Below, piece after piece: positions 50,301-61,700 of a stretch of DNA of 64,000 nt (positions are counted from its first letter, which is position 1; every line of letters begins with the position of its first letter). Source of the DNA: Baylisascaris procyonis. Its lineage: Eukaryota; Nematoda; Chromadorea; Rhabditida; Ascarididae. The position numbers and the translations under genes were made by a program. The notes under the pieces were generated by a model. That model saw nothing but the letters and a program-made list of their open reading frames with translations. It did not search any database and was not told the origin of the DNA. Where the stretch lies: contig JAZARR010000214.1 in the NCBI GenBank assembly GCA_037389465.1, forward strand, positions 1,860,001-1,924,000. The letters are read 5' to 3'.

Positions 50301-52494
50301 ACCAAGATATTGGGCTTGAACCTGCTATAGTCGAATCGGGAATCGATGCTCCATTGACTGAAATTATTGCGCTAATATTTCTTCATCATTGACAGGTGAA
50401 TGGAAAAGAACGTCCACGTTATGATACCAGCGCAAAGTGGTGATAAGATGCCTCTTTAACAAAGTCCTCATATCATTATACGCCCTTCACGTTTTACTGA
50501 GCCAGAAAGATTATAAATATCCTTCCTGGTGCTCATTTTGCCGTTTCGACCTCACTTGACATTTTGCATTCACGATGGCACTGAATGTTGAATCTTCAGG
50601 CACTTTAAGCCTTGAAAAATCCACTAACTTATTATCCCTGCCAGAAGCGTTTTGAAGCAGATATTATTATGCAAATGGCCATTCCCCCAACAAAAATAAT
50701 TTCTTTTCCAGTCATGCTATTGGCTCATAGCGTCGTTTTGCATTTCATAATTGGCCGACCGAATTCCGATTGAATGCCGAAGATTCGATCGGTTTTTACC
50801 GACCGGATTCACTCTCCGACGCTGCTAAAATTCGTTTGTTGCAACCGAGTTCCGATTGTAACAGATGCATTTATTCGGTTATCGACCAAAAGGAATTTCG
50901 ATCGTTACCATCTACCACCTAATATCCAATTCGAATTTGTTTCCTAGTGCATCTGCATCTAAATTTGATTTTGCCTCAAAAATGTTCGACACTCCACTTC
51001 AGGTTTTCGAGTTTCTTATTTATGATTTGCTGACCCGTGTAATTTTCAAAAGTTTCTTATTTACAGTTGGCTTTGTTCAAAGGTTTTATCTTTAGTTTTA
51101 TAGTGGTATCAAATATTTAACTATTTACTATTTTTGAAAAATATAACAGTTTCTATTTGTTCAACTGTAACTCAATAATAGTTGAATGCTTCGCATTGCT
51201 AAAGACAAAGAATGAATAAATTATTGCTTGTTCTCGCTTTGGTGGCTCTGCAGTTGAATTTGGCTGTTAAAGCACTTTAAGATAAGCAAAAACAGATTGT
51301 TGACATTTTATATAGAAGTGGAAAAGTATTTATGCTTTATGAAGAACCAAAGAAGCTCTAAAATTTTTCCTTTAGAAGGCTTGACAACCGTTTTTCGTCA
51401 GTCATGTGTATGCCCATTCTGAAAACCTGAAAAATTTGGTGTTTTCTCGAAATAGCTGGCCGGTCGTACAAATGTCAGCCAAAAATATAAGTACAGTTTA
51501 TATATAAAAATTGGTTTTCTGCCTAGATGCAAAAAACAAAAGTTCGACTTCCAAGCATTTCACAGCATATTTAAGTGTCTGTAAGACACAAGGAAGTCGA
51601 AGGGTTCATGTGCCCTCCAGTTTTCACAATCATAGCTTTCTAGTTCCTAGATGGGGCACAAGACGAATGGACATAGACACTTACGCATAAAGGCAAACAA
51701 GACGAAGCAATGATGCGCTTTGCAAAATTCGGAAGAGTGCGTTGGAGGCTGATTTTAATTTCTGATGTTGCGGTCATTAAAGGGAGTCGAAGCAAATGTG
51801 ATAAGGGCTCACAAATCAACAGGTATAAGCGTGTTTCGATGCCATTATATGATCTTATAAAGGGAGGAACCACTTGCATTATCACATTGAAAACTGGTGA
51901 TTACGTCGATAGAATGTGCTCAACGAACATTATGTAGGCTTGCTACCTGAACACTGATTATTTTCGGTCAGTCGCCATACGCGCGCACTTAGCACTACAT
52001 ACACTTCCTTCCGATCCCTCAGCAACCCTCTTCAACTGACCGATGCATCGCTTATCTGTGGTAGGTTTAGTTCGAAGCTCATAGTATGTCCCGCCGTAAT
52101 AGAAATATTTTTGAGCCTACTTACCCCGCTAAGCGATTACAATTGTTTCAAGCTTACTTCAATAGAGAAGCCAAAAAAAAACGACCACCTTTTTTCTCGT
52201 TTTGAAATCGAAAGTTATGTGGCCTTAAACGATTTCAGATTTTGCTGAAATTCCTTTGTCGCTACCCCAGCAATTTGTCAACACATTCAAATTTAATGTA
52301 TTCTTATAACGAACCTTTCCGGGCTATTCACGTAATCTTGTCAACTGTATTATGATTTTAAGGTGGACGAGTGTTCTGATCCCTCATGGTTTTATCTTTG
52401 ATATTATTTAAATAAAAAGAATTCGCATGAGAAGTAATTGGATTCGATCTTATCAGCTTTAAGAGAATTTGATGAAATAAGGCTTTCTTTGCAG
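47317..52494. other. Mostly no gene recognised
   Basis: Intergenic and upstream sequence between divergent neighbours. The only coding-like item is a possible terminal exon at 48903-49052. The missing first exon of the HMIT-like gene should lie in this region or to its left, but I could not identify it. Confidence 0.45.
48903..49052 (+). other. Possible terminal exon, unrecognised
   Basis: After GGAATTTTCGACAG the plus frame GTG GGC CAT... is open for 49 codons to TAA at 49050-49052. Codon choice (TCG, GCG, CGC) resembles that of the real exons, and the residues are hydrophilic with a Ser/Thr/Pro stretch (TEPSTPSAHSSFK) and a basic end (IIRRSLK). No preceding exon was found and no AATAAA follows closely. 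The minus strand is open as well. Confidence 0.25.
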
Positions 52495-52708
52495 CAGAAA
52501 AATGATGACTTTGGTCGACAGCGACCAGCTGGTACTCCAAAAATTGGTTGTTTCGTCTACACGCTATGTTTCATGGCCGTTATTGGAGGTTTTCTCTTCG
52601 GCTACGATACAGCGGTTGTGTCGGGGGCAATGCTTTATATTCCACAAGCTCCTGGCCTCAGACCTCTGGGGAATCTTTGGAAGCAGCTCATCGTTAGCAT
52701 AACTCCAG
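52495..52708 (+). CDS. HMIT-like exon with TM1
   Basis: Acceptor GGCTTTCTTTGCAG. A hydrophilic lead ([12 protein letters not shown]), then TM1. Ends ACTCCAG|GTATTC, phase 1. An alternative acceptor (TCTTATCAG, ending 52456) would add 13 residues. The first ATG in the exon is out of frame, so an upstream coding exon is required. Confidence 0.88.
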
Positions 52709-55700
52709 GTATTCAGGAACGCTAATTAAAAAGCCATCAAAAACCTGTGAAGATAGTGAAATCGAATCGCTCATCCAAGCCTCTAAGGTTGCAATCACTT
52801 TTAGTTATCACTGAACATCGAATATTCAAGTTTTCTCAGTATGGAGAACATATAAGGCTTTATTATAACAATATCAATCCTTGAGAGTAATAACAACCGT
52901 TTTTAAGACCTGGCAGCATTCAAATTAATATTGGGTTGCCCAAATGTGTTCTTGAAAGAAATGCAGATGATTTTCAGGATATCAAAGCTGTTTCATCTTT
53001 ATCACATGCGCTGAGTGTTCTAGGAACCGTTCTTGACAGCTGCGATTATAACGCGCTTTCCAGTATGCCCTTGTGCTCGCCTAAATGAAATTGCATAGCG
53101 CAGACAAGTGTTTTAAAGCGATTACAGGTAAATCGTACTCAGCCTTTTCATTGAAGTACCTGTCCTTATGGTTACGACTTTTGTCACTGATGCCAGTTGT
53201 CCAGGTAACAGTGCGGATAAAGGTGATTATATTATGGCGTTGAAAATGCTACCTTGAGGGATGGCTGCGTTGGGAGCATTGGTGGCCGCACCGTCATCAG
53301 ACAAATTTGGTCGCAGGAAGGTCGTCATCGCGTCGAGTTTCGTCTTCACCGTCGGCGGTGTGGTTTGTGCGGCTTCTCAAGAGAGAATCATGCTTTTTAT
53401 AGGCCGGATGCTTCTCGGACTTGCTATTGGTTTATTATTTGATTTGTTTTTTCCTTTTACCTAGTTACCTTCTTCGCGAACTGTTTTTGTGATGTGGAAA
53501 CCAACCAGTTATTGTGTCTCAGTAAGCACTTCAGCGTTACAATATTCTTTCAAATCTCTCTTTGAGAATTCGCAACAAACGTTATTGCAAAGTCGGTTCA
53601 TATTCCATGTCTATTAAAGCAGAGGAATAATTTTTAAGAACTCGCAAGAAATACCTCTCCATTCTTTTTGATTGAATGCTTTCTTCCAATTGATAGTGTT
53701 GCGGTGATAAGCATTGTTTTGCACTGCTATTTTCATGTTGATCAACTTTCCAACGTTTTATCGGTTTCTACGAAAGACTAAATCATTTCAATATTATTAT
53801 ATAAATGGGTTATGCGACGCCGACTGGAATTTCCGAAGAGTTGATGTTGACTGCATTGCATTTATTTCTTATTAATATATATCGCAGGATTTGCTTCGAC
53901 GATTGTTCCCGTTTATGTTGGTGAGGCATCTCCGGTGCATATTCGAGGCTATTTATTAACAGCTTTCCAGTTGATGATTTGCTTCGGTGAAATGGCATCA
54001 TCGCTTGTTGGAGGTTCTATTCTATTCATCCACTCGTAAAACTGGCTCTTCTATGGCAGTATATTTGAACTATTATAGCGCAATTAGTTTCTCATCATTA
54101 ACTCGGAGGAGTAATGATAACAATTAGAACGCATCACCTCATAACGGTTATTTAGCTAATATTGTTTTAGCACATGCCTCTGGTATCTTTATAGGGATCG
54201 TAGCTATTTAGCAGATAACAAATAACGAGTTGCAGCAAACCTCTGTCTTTGAAAATTTCAATAAAAAGGAGTAAACACTAATTTACTTCGAACAAACAAA
54301 TATCTCCCTGTTAATTCCAATAATTGATAAGCGTCAGCCAACAGCACTTCTCCTTTGATGCATATCCATGTTATCTGTAAAAATGGATGTTATGATTCAG
54401 CCATACCCCCTTAGGCATAACACACGCAGCAAGGGCAGCCGCACGTGCGCTCACGCATACACACAGACACAAACACACACTCGCTGCATCATGCACGCAC
54501 AAGTGGATACACGTAAGCATACGTATAGACATATAAGTACAGGTGCATATACGCAAAGGGGAATTACAAAGACAAAAATCGATGAAAGAATCAGTAAATT
54601 CAAGGGACAACGTTAAACATTCTGCAACTGTATTAGCATTAGAAGGACGACGGATTCTCATGTCGATGAAGCATAATAAATTGTATTATTCGTGGGGTAT
54701 CTCTATTATGGCAGCTTCCGCATTTCTAAGCGGTGCAAATAGCATGGAGCAGATATCACACCATTTCTTATGAGGCGCCTTTTCTTGTAACGAATTTTGC
54801 AGCGGGTTTTTCCTATATCGACCCTGAGAATGTCGGCTGGAGGCTCATGTTTGCATTCGCGGCGATACCATCGTTCATTCAATTTATCGGTTTCTTCTTT
54901 CTGCCTGAAAGTCCAAGATTCCTCTTCCAAACTGGTCAAACGGATAACTGCAAATTGGTTAGTTTTCCTCTAGATTCAGTGCGTTTTAACGAGCCGCTAT
55001 ACTATAGTTTAATTTACTGCTGCAAAAGTCTCATAAAGTATGCCGTTCTTCACTTCATCATCGTGAATGGATCCACTAGCTATGCTATTCTTTGCCTAAT
55101 CACCTTTCCATTTTCTTAAGCATAATGAACACATGTATTTTTGAGTGATTTTTACCGTTTCAGGATGCATTTAACGATATTTCACTTAGGCTTTTCAATT
55201 CCAAAATCCCTCTCTTTATATTGCGAAGATATCATCCAAACTACTAAGAATAAACAAGTACGGTTAAAGTATTGCTTAGGAAACAAGTTCTTGCTCAAAG
55301 AAATTGATGATTGGAGTGATTGGCTAGCTTACTTGAAATAACGAAATTGAAGCAAGGAGCAATCGGATCGAGCCGCATTACGAGAAGCACTTTCTAAATT
55401 TCAAAAGCCATTCGTGATACAAACCTAATCTATTGATATCGCGAGCATCTCAACGCATCTGAACTAAATTACAATGTGACAACTTTCAAATATAGAAGAC
55501 AAAGTATATTGAGTTCAATAAATTGAGCTTTATTGATTTCCGGCTTGAAACTTTTGGTTACCTACGGATGCACCTTTGCACATATGAAGAAGTGTTAATT
55601 GTGCTGTCAGTTCGGTTTGCTGTGTGGAAAAATACAACCGCCTTTAGTACCCCAAACACACATCATGGACAACAAAGTAGCAACTTTCTTTAGTTGCTCG

Positions 55701-58700
55701 AAAACAGTCAATTCTAAAACTCTTCCTTATAAGCAATATTAGCGCTTTGCGAAACAGAAAAAAGGAAAACCTATCGATATAACCTTTCAGGAAACATAGG
55801 AAAAGACGAGGACCTCTTAGTCAAATGTTTCTATAAGCGAATATATTTGTTCTCAGAAAAAAAAATTACTAATTTTCACTGCAAATAATGATAACGTTCG
55901 AAAATTTCGCGAAGCTACCGTTCGAGCTGAATATATTGGTCAGTGAAAGATATCTCCGTTGCTTTTTCCAGCACATTAACAGCCCGGCGAGGATAACAAA
56001 GTTCGACCACCATTTGCCCTTACTAGGGGCAATGTGCAGCTCACCTTCTAGGTGTGCATCAGTTAGTGACCTGAACGAATTTGCTCCTTAGACTAAGGGA
56101 CATTTTCTCCTCATTTTCGAAAACTTATGGCACCAGTTATTGAATCGTTCATTCGGTTCACTAGGCTGAGTAGGCCATTATGACCGGTCAACTCGTACAC
56201 TGTGGAGGAGAAAGGTGGTCGCTATTTTCTGATAACTGCACTCCTTATGAGCTGTTGCCTCTGGCGGATTATTAAAGGGTCTCCTTAATTGTCTCCCTAG
56301 GTCAAAATTTCACAGTAGAATGTGCAGCTGGTCTTTAGCTGCACTTTCACAGTCTGACACATGCAGAAGTGTTATTTCATTTTGCTACATACTTCATCTA
56401 TACCGTTGTGTTGCTTAGCCTCATAAGGTACTTCACTTTACTTTGCATAAAGTCTACTATCATACTGCTCTAACTCTTCATGTATCATGCCCGCCGCTCC
56501 AGCAGAACTTTAGCTCATCGTCATTCATTCATAGCGAAACGCTCAGAAAATTGAAGAAATTTCCTTGAAGGGCAAAAGCCCAAATTTACATTTCTCCACA
56601 GCTGCCTCCAGATGCACTTTTACGAGGCCTCTGGATACTATTGTGGAGAGGTGCAGAAGTTTTCAAACTCTAGGCTCATGTAGATGGACCTCAGGCGCTG
56701 TTCGCTTGGAAATCTGCTTCACTCCTCCTCTGCTGCCATGGGGAGGGCAAATTCTGCATTCCATAAAGAAGTGAAGGATTTCGTTCCGTGAAACCTTTTC
56801 TTATGAGGAAAACCGAGGAAAAACATTTCTTATCGCTCTGAATACAGATAGCTTTACCTCTTTGTAACGACGCATGGTATAAGCAAATTAATTCGAACAT
56901 ACGGATGTCGTCGACTTTCTGGTGGATTTCATGTACTTACATAGTACTACACTCCACTTTAGTGGCTCAAAACATTTCGTTGGATACCTATCCAGCGTTC
57001 ATAAGCAGTTTCCTACCTTTCTTCACTCAATGCTTATCTCTCTAAAGTGAGTTATGGTATAGGCATATTTCACTGAATTTTAATTTCTAAATTTCAGTAA
57101 ATTTTTAACAGCAAATTGGTAATACTGTCCATATTTGCAGGTTATTTAATTAGGAAACTCTTCGCTTTGATTTTTGCGATTTGTAATGGTTACTGAGCGA
57201 TGTATGGCATTCGAACGTTCGATCATTCATCTCTGGTGTTAGCTAGCATTTATTTCTTAGAAAACTTGAATTGCTCAGTCTTCACCTTCAAAGCATACGA
57301 CTTCGTTTGTACCAAAATTCAGGCTTTTTGATTGGAATTTATCGGAATTTTTGTAAATGCCACCTTCATAGTTGCTAAAATTCCAATTTTCCCTAAACTA
57401 GACTATAGATAGGGTCAATGATTATCAAAGTTTCTCTTTATTGAGTCATAGCGCCTCTTTCTTCCCTAACCTTTTTTTGTCATTTCATTTGCAGCAATAG
57501 TAAGTTATTCAGATGAATATATCGAATTTTAGTCTGACGAGTGAATGAACGCATTTATTCTTTTTGTGACTTATTTGAGTAAAATTCTCGTCATCTCCGA
57601 CTGTAGATATCATTAGATGATCTTTTGTATATCCAACGTTGTCAGTCCTTCAGCTAATTTTGTTCCGAATTCAGTTGGTTTTTTTTGTTTCTTTATTGCT
57701 CACTGCAGTTTTTTCTGTTTCACACATCGCTCATTGATGCCGTTTCATTTCAAACGTTCAGTAACCTTTTATTCTCTACTATAAGTTTGTCACTCTATTT
57801 TCATCAAGATCAACTTCAATTTATTGATCATCACTATTTATTACTATGGACTTATCGAAAAAAATCCAGAAAGCTTAATAAATAGTTTGCTGAAATGCTT
57901 GTATCGATTACTTGTATTTGAATTATCCTGACGCCGAATCTTTAGAATATTGCAGCATATGTTTTTAAAATCCTCGAAAACAAGTTAAGGAAAGCAGCAA
58001 GCTGCTCCACTGCTATTGCTATGCCCGTGCGCTTCAAAAAAGAAAGTAACTTTCCCGGTGTTGCACACGATTTTTGATCATTGTATTTATTGTGTCATTT
58101 TGAGCGATGCTTGGGAGTCTCTTTTGTGACAATGAAAAAAGCACTCACTCTTTGAAATACGTGCAATTTATTATGTATGTTAAGGGTAATGACAAACTTC
58201 TTAATAATTTGCAGTTTTCTTATGCAAAAAAAGAGCGCATCTCAATGGAGAGGATAGGAAAGGAAATATTTTAACATTCAAATAAGTCAAGCTGCCAATT
58301 CGAACTTTTAAGAATCAGGGAAAATTAGCCCGAATCATTCATTTTAATAATTTGTTGAATGTTGAAAAACCATGCAGTGAAATGATGGCTAACTTGAAAA
58401 CGATAGTATAAAAATACCCACCAGTCAAAAAAACAATGGACATGGGAAAGTTTGCCTCTAGATTTGCCCGATTTCTGCAGTCTTCTCAATCCCGATCTCT
58501 TCGCAGTTGCATGGTCGTTTTGCAAAGAAAAACTATGTGAAATACGTCTTGATTTTTTGCAAACAGAAAAGACTGCAGACGAGATATATTTGAGAAAGTA
58601 TGATTTTAGGTTCTCGAGCGAATATATAGTGGTGAAGAGCAGTGGATCAATTACGAGCTAGGAGAAATATCAAGGGTATGTGAAGAGGAGCGCTCAGCAA

Positions 58701-61700
58701 AGCAGATAGTTGGAAGTATTGCTTGCCTTACTTATTTCTAGTGTTCTTTGATATTCGCTATGTGATGGTAGTAGCAATCCTGGATTCAGGGCTCGCCTCA
58801 TCGGCTATAGGGTTAAGGGCTCTCGGCCTATCTTAATGCCAACTAGCTTCATCTACATCAAGTGCTATCTGTGTCCAAACAGTTTTTACCTGGGTTGCCA
58901 ATCGTTTGAGGCTTTCGAATACCAATGCACCCACGTCTGTCTCATTCTATCATCCATAGGTTCTCTGATAACTAGTTAAAGCATTCTCCGCAAGCGAGTG
59001 CGAACTCACGACTTCCAATCTGCCGGTCGAACGCTATACCACCGAGCTGAAGCGAATGCTTGCACATACCAATACTTTTTGCTTAAACTGCAGCAGTTCT
59101 AGTTTCCGCATAATGTGAACGCTGATGAACATATGATGTCAACAGTCACATTGGAAGTGGTATATTGCAACTGGACACAGCATTGTTCTGTCAAGCAGAA
59201 AGCCACGGATTCGTACTCGCCTGAGGCCGATGTTTTCATTTGTTCATCAGGGAAGGGTTATCATTTGAATCTGAGTCAGATTACCTCAGTTTTTCCCACC
59301 ACTCTCGCTTCATATTTCGAGTTCAGCCCAATCGCTCGCACAACAGCACGAGGCTCCCCAACATGGCGACAGCGTCAAATTACCGGAAAGTTGGAGCATC
59401 TAAAAGAGGCGCATTCACAAATAACAATATCTTTACAATATCGCAAACCTGCGAGGACACTGAATCATTTTGTGTTCCTTAGATCGCTTGGAATGGAAAT
59501 TACGGGAGTTGTATTTATTTTTATGCGAGTCATAGTAGTGCAGGAAGTCGCTGATGTGATGAGGAAAGCTCGATATGGCGACTTGAGGCCTGAGAGTGAA
59601 GAATTTCGCACGGCGAAATGCTGGTCGCATGAGATGTGGGCTTTCCCACAAAGACGAGGGCTTTCATCTTTATGCCGTTTTTAGGCTGCGTCCATATCAT
59701 GACACTCATTCTTTTATTTCGGTTGCGCTTCTTCGTGAACAGTCGATATTCGCCGTCGGATTGAGTGTTCCCGATTCTCTTCCACCGTGCGATCTCATCT
59801 ACTTGCAGACAGCACTTTTCGATTCGAATAAAAATATCGTCATAATTTTCAGATTCACTCGTTATCTATCGAATGCTTCGAACACAACACGTAAGAAGAG
59901 CACTTATTATCGGATGCGCTTTACAATTCTTTCAGCAACTCTGCGGCGTTAATGCGATTATGTACGTAATACTAATTGCCGTTATGTTAACTTATCTCAT
60001 ATTTGCATACTAAAAAGCGATATTTACGCTATTATCCCAGTATGCACAAACGTGTGTGCTTCATGATACTGGTTCTTTCCATAAGGGATCCTGAACTCTT
60101 TAGTACTTCTGATCAACTTCCCGTTGCAAATTCCAAGTACAAAATGTATTTTTCCCCTATAGCCGTATACAACGTTATTTTGGTGTTATTTTGCCCATTC
60201 CTGCGATCGGTTACCTCGTCATGCAAAGACCGCTACCTTATGCACAATAGTGCGCATTTTCGAGTTTAAGTCTATATCTACAGCACCACATACATGCGCA
60301 TGTGTCTGCGTGCAACAGGGCCTCCGCATTATGATGAATCATAAATGTTGGACCGCGGGGGCACATGAGAAAAAAATCTGCTGCCCCCTTGGGAGATTTG
60401 CTGTAGCTAATCCCCTCCTCTCGGGGGCCCCACGGATTCCTGCTATAACGTCGACAGTTCAAAGAACAGAGTGTTGGAAATATTGATGTTTTGAACCTTA
60501 GTCACTGATAAGATTTAGCCCGTATATGGGCCATTACTAGAATAATATTCACGATATTTTCAAATATGACACCGGCTATGATTTTAAAAAATGAGAAAAA
60601 AAATAGATCGCAAACAGGTAATAAGGTGATGACTAGAACTATCAAAATATGTTTGTAAGAAAAAGAGGAAAATGAATTGTGAGAACATGAGCTGAATAAT
60701 AGAATTTATGACCTAAAATGAATATTTGTACAGCAAATATGTGTTAGAAATTATGATTTAATATAACAATGAAGTTGGAAATTATGCTATAGTGCAACCA
60801 ACTTACTGCTTACGTCTGACGCTTCTTGAATTTTTGGGCCATCTAGACCCATAAGTCCAGATGGCCCAAAAATTGGGGTCAGTTGTTATTTCCGATCTAT
60901 CGAATTGCTAACGGACTTAATTAAGTGAAGCTTGTTCCTCATGCAGGTACTATACTGGAACCATTATCAAAATGGCCGGAGTTGAAGACGATCACACGAC
61001 CATTTGGTTATCATCTGTTGTCGGTGGTCAGTTGATTTTTCATCCTTTTTTCCTCAATTTGTAACCACTTTGAACCATCCCGTCGATACTAGAAACGATT
61101 TCAACACTCTTATAAAGACAAGTTATCAAGCTTCCGTAGAAAAAGCCAAAGATCAAAGGAATGCAATCATATATCATAATTACTTTGTTAAAGCCTCCGA
61201 GGGTGAGAACCACCCTTTAAGAAGATTCCCGAGTTGGAGTTCTGCTAAAGAATGGCTCTTATCGCCTTGTGGAGTAAGATTCCTGCTTGAGTGCACTCTT
61301 TTTCTTGAACTAGACTATATGCAAAAACTCTTCAAACCTCAGCCTTAAAGAGTCCCAAAAGTAACCTGTGGTATCGGGTCGAATACTATGTAACACGTGT
61401 ATAACTAGTGCCTACCTGAATACACAATAAATGGAGAGCAAAATCTGATGAAAAATGTAAACTTTCTTGAATATAAGTCACCTCTACATATAGCCGATGC
61501 CTCAAAGGCGTGTCAACTTCTATTCGATAAAATGCGATGCACTTCTCATATAAACAGCGGGTCGAGCACTGTAACGAGTATTACTTTTCTATAAAATAGA
61601 ATTTATTCCCTATGAAGGATAATCGAAATAGTCGAGAAGCTGCCATTGGAAATACTCGATAAGATGCGTCGGCAATGCAAATTTCAGCGGTGTTCTTCCT

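Larger units (their letters stand above)
54958..59852 (+). other. Large gap hiding one HMIT-like loop exon
   Basis: Flanking exons end in phase 0 and resume needing one carried base, and the 35-45 residue cytosolic loop between TM6 and TM7 is absent, so at least one exon should lie here. Good acceptors exist (for example CCGTTTCAG ending 55163), but none opens a phase-compatible frame with a donor. A tRNA-headed element and a 189-codon open frame occupy the 3' part. Confidence 0.55.

Noticed and set aside
55141..55341. Candidate HMIT-like loop exon after CCGTTTCAG
   Set aside because: No frame in the required phase reaches a donor before a stop.
55370..55430. Charged segment ([17 protein letters not shown]) as HMIT-like loop exon
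   Set aside because: Its only phase-compatible acceptor lacks a pyrimidine tract; donor weak; kept as unproven.
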